Assembly: GCF_022790535.1 (NCBI RefSeq)
Contig: NZ_LOHG01000006.1
Location: 173,370 to 237,369 of the forward strand
Direction: 5' to 3'
DNA from: Pseudomonas maioricensis
Lineage (GTDB): Bacteria > Pseudomonadota > Gammaproteobacteria > Pseudomonadales > Pseudomonadaceae
Length of the DNA: 64,000 nt
Shown: positions 45,469-54,428 of the stretch, in pieces
How positions within the stretch are numbered: position 1 is the stretch's first letter
How the letters are laid out: each line of letters begins with the position of its first letter
Program-made: the position numbers and the translations under genes
Notes under the pieces: model-generated
Database searches by the model: none
Told to the model about the DNA's origin: nothing
The model's input: only the letters and a program-made list of their open reading frames with translations

Positions 45469-45972
45469 CTACCGATGCCCGCCTCGACCGTCGCCACCGC
45501 GACCGCCTCGACCATCACCTCTTCCACCGCCCCTGCCGGGACCGCCGTGGCCTCTGCCATCACCATGACCATCGCCCCACGAAGGTCCGGGTCGGCCTGG
45601 ACCGCCGTGATAGTCATTTCGCGGCGAATTGCGATAACCGGGGTTGCCGCGATAACGGTTATCGCCCCAACCATAGCCCGGTGGTCGGCCTGGCTGGTAG
45701 TAGCGCGGGACCGGTGGCGGCGCGTAGTAGCGTACCGGTGGGGGTGAGTAATAACGCACCGGTGGCGCAGAATAGTAGCGTGGCTGTGGCGCTACATAGA
45801 TGCGCTGTTCCTGGTAGTAGTTGGAACGATAGCCATTGTCGTAGGAATAAATTTCAGTGGCGCCATAGGTAGTCGGCAAAGCCGTCACCCGGGAGGAATA
45901 GTAGCCTGAATCTGTGTAGCAACCGGCGAGACTCAGGGCCAGCAAAACGATGAGCAAGGTTCGTCGATACAT
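45469..45972 (-). CDS. Tyr/Pro- and Gly-rich lipoprotein, function unknown
   Basis: 167 residues from ATG 45972. The lipoprotein signal MYRRTLLIVLLALSLAGC has Cys18 as the lipid site. The central part (70-100) repeats units like RYYSAPPV, RYYSPPPV and RYYAPPPV. The C-terminal third is Gly/Arg/Asp-rich (GHGDGRGHGGPGRGGGRGD). The composition suggests a disordered, surface-exposed envelope protein. No known domain is recognised. The upstream frame to 46143 is not supported. Confidence 0.75.
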   Translation of the reverse strand: MYRRTLLIVLLALSLAGCYTDSGYYSSRVTALPTTYGATEIYSYDNGYRSNYYQEQRIYVAPQPRYYSAPPVRYYSPPPVRYYAPPPVPRYYQPGRPPGYGWGDNRYRGNPGYRNSPRNDYHGGPGRPGPSWGDGHGDGRGHGGPGRGGGRGDGRGGRGGDGRGGHR

Positions 45973-46277
45973 GGCGGCCTCCTGGACCGCGATAGTGCAC
46001 ACACCAGCGACGCTGGTCGGCGTCCGTCCAACAGCGACGGACGCAAAATAAGACATTAAAAAGACCATCCAGTGCCCCGAACCGACGGGCACCTGACGAG
46101 CTGCCGCCCCATCACAGTGCGCCCGCGCACCATCGCACAGCAAAACCTGACCAGGATAAAGCCTTCAGTATCGCTGCCAGTCACGGCTGGCGGGCCTTCG
46201 CGTGACTTGGCACAACTCTCGCTTAACAAACCGTGTGCAGGAGTCAACTCAGGTTCGCGGCACCACAATTTGCAATA
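45973..46277. other. Intergenic region before the guanidine riboswitch
   Basis: About 300 bp without a convincing gene. It must contain the divergent lipoprotein promoter and the promoter of the guanidine operon, whose RNA leader begins before 46278. A small hairpin (GTGCCC at about 46074 with GGGCAC at about 46089) is present, but its role is unclear. Confidence 0.6.
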
Positions 46278-46428
46278 GCTGACTAGGGTTCCGGCTCGCT
46301 TCTGGCGAGTGGCTGGTCCGAGAGTCAGCGACCTCCAGTAGAGGTTACACGGCGGGATAAAAGCCCGGGAGACAGGACACCAGTGGTGTCGCGTTGCTCC
46401 TGATCGCCTTTCTTTCGCTACTGGAGGT
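46278..46428 (+). promoter_or_regulatory. Guanidine-I (ykkC) riboswitch with SD-sequestering platform
   Basis: The aptamer starts with a P1 helix, GCTGACT (46278-46284) with AGTCAGC (46323-46329). It carries the ykkC signatures CTAGGGTTCCGG, GGTCCGAGAG and ACGGCGGGATAAAAGCCC (46349-46366). It precedes the guanidine uptake and degradation genes, the classical context. Inside the second hairpin, ACCTCCAGTAG (46331-46341) is perfectly complementary to CTACTGGAGGT (46418-46428), the ribosome-binding region of the first gene. A likely mechanism is that guanidine stabilises the aptamer and frees the Shine-Dalgarno. A further hairpin GACACC-AGT-GGTGTC lies between them. Confidence 0.93.
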
Positions 46429-46432
46429 AAAC

Positions 46433-47503
46433 ATGCAAAAGTCCCGTCTATCAGGTCTGCTCGCCGCAGGCCTCATCGCTGCATCGATCCTCTCCCCGGC
46501 ACACGCCGCCGTTAAAAAAGAATTCAACGTTTGCTGGACCATTTATGCCGGCTGGATGCCATGGGAATACGCAGGCACTCAAGGCATCGTCGATAAATGG
46601 GCGAAGAAATACGACATCAAGATTGATGTGACCCAGCTCAACGACTACGTCGAATCCATCAACCAATACACCGCTGGCCAGTTCGATGGTTGCACCATGA
46701 CCAACATGGACGCACTGACCATCCCGGCGGCGGGTGGCGTTGAAAGCACCGCGCTGGTAGTCAGTGACTTCTCCAACGGCAACGACGGCATCGTGATCAA
46801 GGGCACCGGCAAGAAAGTTGCCGACCTCAAAGGCATGGACGTCAATCTGGTAGAGCTTTCCGTCTCCCACTACCTGCTGGCCCGCGCGCTGGACAGCGTC
46901 GATCTTGCCGAAAAAGACCTGAAAGTCGTCAACACCTCCGACGCGGATATCTCTGCGGCTTTCAACACTGACGACGTGCAAGCCGTCACCACCTGGAACC
47001 CGATGCTGGCCGATATCAAGGCCAAGCCCGGCGTGACTGAAGTGTTCAACTCCAGCCAGATCCCTGGCGAGATCATGGACATGATGGTGGTCAACACCCA
47101 GACCCTGAAAGACAACCCGGCACTGGGCAAAGCCCTGACTGGCGCGTGGTTTGAAGTGGTCGCGCTGATGAACGCGAAAAACGCCCAGAGCAAAGCCGCT
47201 CTTGAGCACATGGCCAAAGCTTCCGGCACCGATCTGGCCGGCTTCCAGGCGCAACTGGACACCACCAAACTGTTTGCTACGCCCAAGGAAGCGCTTGAGT
47301 TCGCCACCAGCAAACAGCTGCCGGACACCATGCGCAAAGTCGCCAACTTCTCCTTCGAGCATGGCTTGCTGGGTGAAGGTGCCAAAGATTCCAGCGCAGT
47401 GGGCATGACGTTCGCCAACGGTGTGACCTCCGGCGACAAGGCTAACCAGAAGCTGCACTTCGACCCGAGCTATGTGCAGATGGCTGCCGACGGCAAGTTG
47501 TAA
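46433..47503 (+). CDS. ABC transporter substrate-binding protein (guanidine operon)
   Basis: 356 residues from ATG 46433 with a strong ribosome-binding site (CTGGAGG). The signal peptide is MQKSRLSGLLAAGLIAASIL...AHA. The NitT/TauT-type periplasmic binding fold begins FNVCWTIYAGWMPWEYAG. Proteins of this subgroup are annotated with urea carboxylases, but behind a guanidine-I riboswitch the likely ligand is guanidine or a guanidino compound. It is the first gene of the operon and the one directly under riboswitch control. Confidence 0.88.
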   Translation: MQKSRLSGLLAAGLIAASILSPAHAAVKKEFNVCWTIYAGWMPWEYAGTQGIVDKWAKKYDIKIDVTQLNDYVESINQYTAGQFDGCTMTNMDALTIPAAGGVESTALVVSDFSNGNDGIVIKGTGKKVADLKGMDVNLVELSVSHYLLARALDSVDLAEKDLKVVNTSDADISAAFNTDDVQAVTTWNPMLADIKAKPGVTEVFNSSQIPGEIMDMMVVNTQTLKDNPALGKALTGAWFEVVALMNAKNAQSKAALEHMAKASGTDLAGFQAQLDTTKLFATPKEALEFATSKQLPDTMRKVANFSFEHGLLGEGAKDSSAVGMTFANGVTSGDKANQKLHFDPSYVQMAADGKL

Positions 47504-47530
47504 TCCGCGTTCTGCTCAAAGGTCATTGCC

Positions 47531-48346
47531 ATGCGTTTGATTAATCGTCGCCCGGATCGCGCCAGCCGCCTGATTCTGGTGCTCCTGCCGTTCGCCTTGT
47601 TGCTGTTTGCCTACTTCACAGGCTCGGCAACACGGCTGACGGAAAACCCCAACGACAAGCTGTTGCCCAGCGCGGTGCAGATGGCCGATGCGGTAAAACG
47701 CATGGCCTTCACCGAGGACCAACGCAGCGGCGGCTATCTGCTGTGGCAGGACACCGGTTCCAGTCTGCAACGTCTGGGTATCGGCTTGGGTATCAGCGCG
47801 TTGCTGGGCCTGTGCCTGGGCATTGCCTCGGGGATCCTGCCGTTGTTCGGCGCGCCGTTATCTCCCCTGTTGACGGTGCTGTCGATGGTGCCGCCGCTGG
47901 CCATCCTGCCGATTCTGTTCATCGTCTTCGGGCTGGGCGAGCTGTCAAAAGTGATGCTGATCGTGATCGGTATCACGCCGATTCTGGCCCGCGACCTTGA
48001 ACAGCGCGCCCGGGAAATTCCCGTCGAGTTGCTGATCAAGGCGCAGACGTTGGGCGCATCAACCTGGACGCTGATCCTGCGGGTGATCTTGCCGCAATTG
48101 CTGCCACGCCTGCTGATTGCTTTGCGCCTGGTGCTCGGCTCGGCATGGTTGTTCCTGATTGCAGCTGAAGCCATCGCCTCCACCGATGGTCTTGGCTATC
48201 GGATCTTTCTGGTTCGGCGTTACCTGGCCATGGACGTGATTCTTCCCTATGTGGTCTGGATCACCCTGCTGGCCTGGCTCATGGATTGGGGTCTCAAGGC
48301 GCTGACCCGCAAAGCCTTCCCATGGTACGAGGGGGCACGCGGATGA
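47531..48346 (+). CDS. ABC transporter permease (guanidine operon)
   Basis: 271 residues with about six membrane helices. The permease EAA-like loop is ARDLEQRAREIPVELLIKAQTLGAS. The N-terminal RLINRRPDRASRLILVLLPFALLLFAYF forms the first helix. It is the single permease gene and should act as a homodimer with the ATPase encoded next. The stop overlaps the ATPase start by 4 bp. It probably imports guanidine. Confidence 0.9.
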   Translation: MRLINRRPDRASRLILVLLPFALLLFAYFTGSATRLTENPNDKLLPSAVQMADAVKRMAFTEDQRSGGYLLWQDTGSSLQRLGIGLGISALLGLCLGIASGILPLFGAPLSPLLTVLSMVPPLAILPILFIVFGLGELSKVMLIVIGITPILARDLEQRAREIPVELLIKAQTLGASTWTLILRVILPQLLPRLLIALRLVLGSAWLFLIAAEAIASTDGLGYRIFLVRRYLAMDVILPYVVWITLLAWLMDWGLKALTRKAFPWYEGARG

Positions 48347-49107
48347 GCTTCATTTCAGTCAATAACGTCTGGCAGCAGTACGACGATCTGGTGGTTCTCG
48401 AAGGCCTGAACCTGAGCGTCGCCGAAGGTGAATTCTGCACACTGGTGGGCGCTTCGGGCTGCGGCAAGTCAACCTTTCTGCGCCTGTTGCTGGGCCAGGA
48501 AGTCGCCAGCAAAGGCAGCATCACACTGGACGGCAAAGCACTGGCCAGCGAGCCAGATGCCAGTCGTGGCGTGGTCTTCCAGCGCTACTCGGTGTTCCCG
48601 CATCTGTCAGTACTGGACAACGTGGCGCTGGGCCTGGAGTTGCCCCGCTCGGCACTGCTCGGTCGGCTGTTCGGCGCAGCCAAGCGCGAAGCCCGGGAAC
48701 AGGCCGCGCAACTGCTGCACAAAGTCGGCCTCGGCCACGCACTGGATAAATACCCGGCGCAGCTTTCCGGCGGCATGCAACAACGGCTGGCCATTGCTCA
48801 GGCGCTGATCATGAAACCTCGGGTGCTACTGCTCGACGAACCGTTCGGTGCTCTCGATCCTGGCATTCGCAAAGACATGCACGCCCTGCTGCTGGAGCTG
48901 TGGCGCGAGACCCAACTGACTGTGTTCATGGTCACTCACGACCTGTCCGAAGGCTTCAACCTCGGCACTCGTCTGTTGGTCTTCGACAAAGTGCGCATCG
49001 ATCCGCACGCCCCCGGCGCTTATGGCGCGCGTATTACTTACGACATCCCCCTGAACAGCGACCGCCGCGCAGCACGCGCCGCGTTTGATTCGCTGCAACA
49101 GGCTTGA
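48343..49107 (+). CDS. ABC transporter ATP-binding protein (guanidine operon)
   Basis: 254 residues from ATG 48343 (ATGA overlap with the permease). Walker A is GASGCGKST, the signature LSGGMQQRLAIAQAL, Walker B VLLLDEPFGALD, and the H-loop VMVTHDLSEG. It energises the importer. The frame could start 19 codons earlier inside the permease gene, but MSFISVNNVWQQYDD is the family start. Confidence 0.92.
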   Translation: MSFISVNNVWQQYDDLVVLEGLNLSVAEGEFCTLVGASGCGKSTFLRLLLGQEVASKGSITLDGKALASEPDASRGVVFQRYSVFPHLSVLDNVALGLELPRSALLGRLFGAAKREAREQAAQLLHKVGLGHALDKYPAQLSGGMQQRLAIAQALIMKPRVLLLDEPFGALDPGIRKDMHALLLELWRETQLTVFMVTHDLSEGFNLGTRLLVFDKVRIDPHAPGAYGARITYDIPLNSDRRAARAAFDSLQQA

Positions 49108-49120
49108 AGGATTTTTAATC

Positions 49121-49846
49121 ATGACCACATCAAGCACCTTGTTCCCCGTATTCGCCGAAGAACTCCTGCCCGGCGGCGGTCACCGTTCGTTCATCCTCAA
49201 GCGCGGTGAACTGCTACGCCTGACCGATTTGAACGGCAACGCAAACGTCAGCGTGACGATGCTCAACGCTCACGAAAAAACCGAGCGACTGAACCTGCCC
49301 GACAGCCTCAAGTGCCAACACACCGCCAAACTCACCAGCGGCCACTGTCTGTATTCGGACATGGGCCGTGTACTGGCAGCGATTACGGCTGATACCTGCG
49401 GCTGGAGCGACAGCATTGGCGGCGTGCTCTGCGCAGACGAAGTCGCGGAAAAATATGGCCAGGGCCGCTATCAGGAGCTGCGCAACGGCTTCTTCCGCAA
49501 TGGCGTCGACAACCTGCTGGTCGAGCTGGGCAAGTGGGGGTTGGGCCTGTCCGACCTGCTGATGACCTTAAACCTGTTCAGCCGGGTCAACGTCGACGAA
49601 GCAGGCAAGTTGCACTTCGTGGCGAACAACTCCAAAGCCGGTGACTACATCGAGCTGTATGCACCGATGGACACGCTGGTTGTGTTCACCGCGCTGCAAC
49701 ACCCCATGGACCCGAACCCGGAATACGCGCCGCAGCCGCTCAAGCTGAGCTGGATGAAAGCCGACGCCAGCGTCGCCGAACACTGCCGCACATCCCGCCC
49801 GGAAAACGAGCGCGGTTTCATCAACACCGACCGCCTGTTCGCCTGA
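49121..49846 (+). CDS. Carboxyguanidine deiminase subunit (DUF1989; urea amidolyase-associated protein 1)
   Basis: 241 residues from ATG 49121. The DUF1989 fold shows [52 protein letters not shown] and [12 protein letters not shown]. Long annotated as UAAP1, this family was shown to act with its partner as carboxyguanidine deiminase (CgdAB), turning carboxyguanidine into allophanate and ammonia. It lies between the importer and the second DUF1989 gene (11 bp before it). Which of CgdA or CgdB it corresponds to is not assigned here. Confidence 0.85.
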   Translation: MTTSSTLFPVFAEELLPGGGHRSFILKRGELLRLTDLNGNANVSVTMLNAHEKTERLNLPDSLKCQHTAKLTSGHCLYSDMGRVLAAITADTCGWSDSIGGVLCADEVAEKYGQGRYQELRNGFFRNGVDNLLVELGKWGLGLSDLLMTLNLFSRVNVDEAGKLHFVANNSKAGDYIELYAPMDTLVVFTALQHPMDPNPEYAPQPLKLSWMKADASVAEHCRTSRPENERGFINTDRLFA

Positions 49847-49857
49847 GGAGCATCGTC

Positions 49858-50478
49858 ATGAGTCTGCATTCCAACATCCCGACCACCACCACTCACATCC
49901 CGGCAGGCGAGCCGTCGCTGACCGAACTCAAGGCTGGGCAAACCCTGCGCATCCTTGATCTGGAAGGCAATCAGGCCGTCGACACGCTGTTCTTCAGCCT
50001 CGCCAACCCTCGTGAGCGTTATGACGTGCAGCGCACGTTGCGCCGTCAGGGCAGCGTTTATCTGACGACGGGTAGCGTGCTGTATTCCAACCTCGGCAAA
50101 CCGATGCTGACCATCGTCGATGACACCTGCGGTCGCCACGACACCCTCGGCGGCGCCTGCGCACAAGAGAGCAACACGGTGCGTTACGCCCTGGAAAAAC
50201 GCCACATGCACAGCTGCCGCGACAACTACCTGCGGGCCTGTGCCCACGATGGTCGCCTGGGCAAAGGCGACATCGGGCCGAACATCAACTTCTTCATGAA
50301 CGTGCCAGTCACCGCGGATGGCGGGCTGACGTTTGAAGACGGGATTTCCGCACCCGGCAAGTACGTGGAGCTGCGCGCTGAAATGGACGTGATCGTGTTG
50401 ATCTCCAACTGCCCGCAGTTGAATAACCCATGCAATGGCTACAACCCGACACCGGCTGAATTGCACGTCTGGAATTGA
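49858..50478 (+). CDS. Carboxyguanidine deiminase subunit (DUF1989; urea amidolyase-associated protein 2)
   Basis: 206 residues of the same DUF1989 family as the preceding gene, with extra conserved metal-type residues: [32 protein letters not shown] and [17 protein letters not shown]. Cys and His residues of these blocks could form a zinc site. With the preceding protein it should deiminate carboxyguanidine made by the carboxylase. A REP element separates it from the carboxylase gene, whose start is 247 bp away, so the second half of the operon may have its own expression level. Confidence 0.85.
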   Translation: MSLHSNIPTTTTHIPAGEPSLTELKAGQTLRILDLEGNQAVDTLFFSLANPRERYDVQRTLRRQGSVYLTTGSVLYSNLGKPMLTIVDDTCGRHDTLGGACAQESNTVRYALEKRHMHSCRDNYLRACAHDGRLGKGDIGPNINFFMNVPVTADGGLTFEDGISAPGKYVELRAEMDVIVLISNCPQLNNPCNGYNPTPAELHVWN

Positions 50479-50500
50479 TCTCTCCGGCTGCATGTATACC

Positions 50501-50589
50501 TGTGGGAGCAGAGCTTGCTCGCGATAAGGCTAGACGCGATCCAAAGTGAACCGAGTCTAGCCTTATCGCGAGCAAGCTCTGCTCCCACA
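50501..50589. repeat. REP hairpin inside the guanidine operon
   Basis: The left arm TGTGGGAGCAGAGCTTGCTC plus GCGATAAGGCTAGA pairs with its exact complement ending GAGCAAGCTCTGCTCCCACA. It is nearly identical to 9003-9091. It sits between the second deiminase gene and the carboxylase gene and could alter read-through or mRNA stability. Confidence 0.9.
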
Positions 50590-50725
50590 AGGAATCTCCA
50601 TTGCAATCCAGATTTTGCAGCACCTGAACACACCACGACGGACGACCCTCGTGCAGACACATCAATAGCGGGACGGCCCGCTTCCCAGTTTGAGGTCGAG
50701 CTGATCGGCTTCCGGGGTTCAAGAC

Positions 50726-53700
50726 ATGTTCGAAAAACTGCTGATTGCCAACCGCGGTGCCATTGCCTGCCGCATCCTGCGCACCTTGCGTGCACTGCAC
50801 GTCAAAGGCGTCGCGGTGTACTCCGAAGCGGACGCTGCCAGCCTGCATTTGCTGGAGGCCGATGAGGCCCACAGCTTGGGTGAAGGCGGCGCAGCCGGTA
50901 CCTATCTGGCGGTGGACAAAATCCTCGCCATCGCCAAAACCAGCGGCGCTAAAGCCATCCATCCGGGCTATGGCTTTCTTTCGGAAAACGCGGCCTTTGC
51001 CCAGGCTTGCGAAGACGCAAGTATCGCCTTCGTAGGGCCAACGCCCGAGCAGTTGCGTGTCTTCGGCCTAAAGCACACGGCCCGCGCGCTGGCCAAGATG
51101 CACGGCGTGCCGATGCTCGAAGGCACTGAGCTACTCGACAACGTGGAGGCTGCCCTGAGTGCGGCTGAAGTCATCGGCTACCCGGTGATGCTGAAAAGCA
51201 CCGCAGGAGGTGGCGGGATTGGTATGCGCGTCTGCCGCAGTGCCGCAGAACTGAGTGAATCCTTCGAGGCCGTAAAACGCCTCGGGCAGAACAATTTCAG
51301 CGACTCCGGCGTATTCATCGAGAAGTACATTCAGCGCGCCCGGCACCTTGAAGTGCAGGTCTTCGGCGACGGTTGCGGTGAAGTACTGGCCCTTGGCGTA
51401 CGCGATTGCTCAGTGCAACGACGCAACCAGAAAGTCCTCGAAGAAACCCCGGCCCCGAATCTGCCTGACGGCATGGGGGAAGAGCTGTGCATGGCGGCGA
51501 TCAAGCTTGCCAAAGCCGTTAACTATCGCAGCGCCGGGACCGTGGAGTTTGTTTTCGACAGCGACGATCAGCGCTTTTACTTCCTCGAAGTGAACACTCG
51601 CCTTCAGGTTGAACACGGTGTCACCGAGCAAGTATGGGGCGTCGATCTGGTCAGCTGGATGGTGCAACTGGCTGCTGGTGAGCTGCCGCCGCTGAGCGAC
51701 CTGCAAGCCGCGCTCAAGCCCAGCGGTCACGCCATCCAGGCGCGCCTGTACGCTGAAGATCCAGGCCGGGATTTCCAGCCATGCCCTGGTTTGCTGACGG
51801 CGGTGAACTTCCCCGCAGTCGATGGCAAAAGTCTGCGTATCGATACCTGGGTAGAAGCCGGATGCGAAATCCCGCCATTCTTCGACCCGATGATCGCCAA
51901 GGTGATCAGTTGGGCACCCAATCGCCAATTGGCCAGCGATGGCCTGTCCAATGCCTTGAGCGAAACCCGCCTGTATGGCGTGGAAACCAATCGCGATTAT
52001 CTGCGCCAGATCATCGCCGACGCCCCTTTCGCCAGCGGCCAGCCCTGGACCCGCTGCCTGGAAAATCTGGTCTATCACGCTGACACCTTTGAAGTGCTCA
52101 GCGGTGGTACGCAAACCAGCGTGCAGGATTATCCCGGCCGCCTGGGTTACTGGGCTGTAGGCGTACCGCCGTCCGGTCCGATGGACAGCCGTGCTTTGCG
52201 CTTGGGCAACGGTTTGTTGGGCAATGCCGAAGGTTGCGCCGCACTGGAAATCACCATGAGCGGCCCGTTGCTGCGCTTCAATACCGATGCCGTGGTGGCA
52301 GTGACAGGCGCCGTTATTCCGCTGACGCTGGACGGTCAGCCGCAGCCAATGAACACAGCAGTGTTCGTACCCGCTGGTTCACAACTGGCGCTGGGCACGA
52401 TTGCCGGAGCCGGGGCGCGCAGTTATCTGTGCGTACGTGGCGGGCTGGATGTGCCGGATTATCTGGGCAGTAAAAGCACGTTCACCCTCGGCCAGTTTGG
52501 TGGCCACGGCGGACGCGCTTTGCGGGCGGGCGACGTGCTGCATATTGAGCCTCTAGTTGACCGTAGCGCCGGGCAGCAAGTCCCTTCAGAGCAACTGGAG
52601 GACTTGCCTAGCGTACGCCATATCCGTGTGATCTACGGCCCGCACGGCGCACCGGAATACTTCACCGAAAATTACATGCAGACGTTCTTCGCCACCCAGT
52701 GGGAAGTGCACTTCAACTCCAGCCGCACCGGCGTGCGCCTGATCGGACCCAAGCCGGAATGGGTGCGGGCGGATGGTGGTGAAGCAGGCCTGCATCCGTC
52801 GAACATTCATGACAACCCGTATGCCATCGGCGCAGTGGATTTCACCGGTGACATGCCCGTGATCCTCGGCCCGGATGGTCCATCTCTGGGTGGCTTCGTC
52901 TGCCCGGTGACCATCATTGAGGCGGACCTTTGGCAACTGGGCCAGCTGAAGGCTGGGGACAAGGTGATGTTTCATGCGGTGAGTCTTGAACAGGCACGCA
53001 GCTTGTTCTCTGAAACCGCAAACCTCTGTAGGAGGACCGGGGTGGCGCTCCACATTGCTCGCGATGGCGGTATTTCAGACGCTGCAAATGTATCAGCTGT
53101 ACCAGCCTCATCGCGAGCAAGCTCGCTCCTACAGGTTCCATTCCAACTCACCTCCCCTATCGTTCTGGACATCGGTCAGGACGACACCCGCCTGGTCGCT
53201 CGCCTTTCTGGCGACACGCACCTGTTGCTGGAGATTGGCGCACCGGAGCTGGATCTGGTCTTGCGCTTCCGCGGTCATGCCTTGATGCAGGCACTGGAAG
53301 CCAAGCACCTGCAAGGCGTAATCGACCTGACGCCAGGCATTCGCTCACTGCAAGTGCATTACCAACCGGAACAACTGCCGCTGGCGCAACTGCTCGACAG
53401 CGTTGCCGGCGAATGGGATGCAGTCTGCGCCGCGAAAGACCTGCAAGTGCCGTCGCGCATTGTGCACCTGCCGTTGTCCTGGGACGATCCGGCCTGCCAA
53501 TTGGCCATTGAGAAATACATGACTACTGTGCGCAAGGACGCGCCGTGGTGCCCGAGCAATCTGGAGTTCATCAGGCGTATCAACGACCTGCCCAACCTCG
53601 ACGAAGTTCAACGCACCGTGTTCGAGGCCAGCTATCTGGTCATGGGCCTGGGCGATGTGTACCTCGGTGCGCCGGTCGCGACACCACTGGATCCCCGCCA

Positions 53701-54400
53701 CCGGCTGGTCACCACCAAATACAACCCGGCACGTACCTGGACCGCCGAGAACTCGGTGGGCATCGGTGGTGCCTACATGTGCGTGTACGGCATGGAAGGC
53801 CCCGGTGGTTATCAGTTTGTGGGTCGCACCTTGCAGATGTGGAATCGCTACCGCGAAGTCGCCGCCTTCGATGGCAAACCCTGGTTGCTGCGCTTCTTCG
53901 ATCAGATCCGCTTCTACCCGGTCAGCGCTGATGAACTGCTGCGCATCCGTCGTGATTTCCCATTGGGCCGTTATGACCTGGAGATCGAACACAGCACCCT
54001 GAACCTGGCCGATTACCAGGCGTTCCTGAACCGCGAAGCCGAGGGCATCGCCGCCTTCCGCAGCCAGCAACAAGGGGCATTCAACGCTGAACGTGAACGC
54101 TGGATCGCCAGCGGCCAGGCCAATTTCGAAAGCGAAGAAGCCGTGGCGTCATTGACCGAAGAAGCGCCGCTCAACGCTGGAGAACACAGCGTCGATAGCC
54201 ATATCGCCGGTAACCTCTGGCAAGTGCAGGTCGAGGTCGGCCAGCGTGTCGAGGCAGGTGAGGCATTGGTGATCCTAGAGTCGATGAAGATGGAAATTCC
54301 GCTGCTGGCACCGACCTCAGGCGTGGTCCGCGAGGTGCGCGTCCAGCCAGGCTCAGCAGTGCGTGCAGGTCAGCGTGTCGTCGTGCTGCAAGCCGACTGA
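50726..54400 (+). CDS. Biotin-dependent guanidine carboxylase (urea carboxylase family)
   Basis: 1224 residues. The biotin carboxylase domain (1-450) starts MFEKLLIANRGAIACRILRT and contains STAGGGGIGMRVCRS and EVNTRLQVEHGVTE. The carboxyltransferase part (about 465-1100) has the KipA/KipI-like halves (QDYPGRLGYWAVGVPPSGPMD and the later PLSWDDPACQ). The BCCP domain has biotinyl Lys1188 in ESMKMEIP. It carboxylates guanidine (or urea) using ATP and bicarbonate; the guanidine-I riboswitch and deiminase genes favour guanidine. Oddly, residues about 767-803 are encoded by a complete REP hairpin (53026-53134) that keeps the frame open, in the linker between the two halves of the carboxyltransferase. 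Confidence 0.92.
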   Translation: MFEKLLIANRGAIACRILRTLRALHVKGVAVYSEADAASLHLLEADEAHSLGEGGAAGTYLAVDKILAIAKTSGAKAIHPGYGFLSENAAFAQACEDASIAFVGPTPEQLRVFGLKHTARALAKMHGVPMLEGTELLDNVEAALSAAEVIGYPVMLKSTAGGGGIGMRVCRSAAELSESFEAVKRLGQNNFSDSGVFIEKYIQRARHLEVQVFGDGCGEVLALGVRDCSVQRRNQKVLEETPAPNLPDGMGEELCMAAIKLAKAVNYRSAGTVEFVFDSDDQRFYFLEVNTRLQVEHGVTEQVWGVDLVSWMVQLAAGELPPLSDLQAALKPSGHAIQARLYAEDPGRDFQPCPGLLTAVNFPAVDGKSLRIDTWVEAGCEIPPFFDPMIAKVISWAPNRQLASDGLSNALSETRLYGVETNRDYLRQIIADAPFASGQPWTRCLENLVYHADTFEVLSGGTQTSVQDYPGRLGYWAVGVPPSGPMDSRALRLGNGLLGNAEGCAALEITMSGPLLRFNTDAVVAVTGAVIPLTLDGQPQPMNTAVFVPAGSQLALGTIAGAGARSYLCVRGGLDVPDYLGSKSTFTLGQFGGHGGRALRAGDVLHIEPLVDRSAGQQVPSEQLEDLPSVRHIRVIYGPHGAPEYFTENYMQTFFATQWEVHFNSSRTGVRLIGPKPEWVRADGGEAGLHPSNIHDNPYAIGAVDFTGDMPVILGPDGPSLGGFVCPVTIIEADLWQLGQLKAGDKVMFHAVSLEQARSLFSETANLCRRTGVALHIARDGGISDAANVSAVPASSRASSLLQVPFQLTSPIVLDIGQDDTRLVARLSGDTHLLLEIGAPELDLVLRFRGHALMQALEAKHLQGVIDLTPGIRSLQVHYQPEQLPLAQLLDSVAGEWDAVCAAKDLQVPSRIVHLPLSWDDPACQLAIEKYMTTVRKDAPWCPSNLEFIRRINDLPNLDEVQRTVFEASYLVMGLGDVYLGAPVATPLDPRHRLVTTKYNPARTWTAENSVGIGGAYMCVYGMEGPGGYQFVGRTLQMWNRYREVAAFDGKPWLLRFFDQIRFYPVSADELLRIRRDFPLGRYDLEIEHSTLNLADYQAFLNREAEGIAAFRSQQQGAFNAERERWIASGQANFESEEAVASLTEEAPLNAGEHSVDSHIAGNLWQVQVEVGQRVEAGEALVILESMKMEIPLLAPTSGVVREVRVQPGSAVRAGQRVVVLQAD
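53026..53134. repeat. REP hairpin embedded in frame in the carboxylase gene
   Basis: The left side reads CTGTAGGAG then, after about 22 unrelated bases, TTGCTCGCGATGGCGG. The right side is CATCGCGAGCAAGCTCGCTC plus CTACAG. The ends are those of the intergenic REPs, for example 18507-18593. The 109 bp add about 37 codons without a stop (peptide including SRASSLLQ, typical of translated REPs). Confidence 0.85.
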
Positions 54401-54428
54401 TCCTTTTACTTTTTGATGGAATTCTTCT

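Noticed and set aside
46451..47458. 335-codon minus-strand frame over the substrate-binding protein
   Set aside because: Shadow of a gene with a signal peptide and riboswitch-controlled start.
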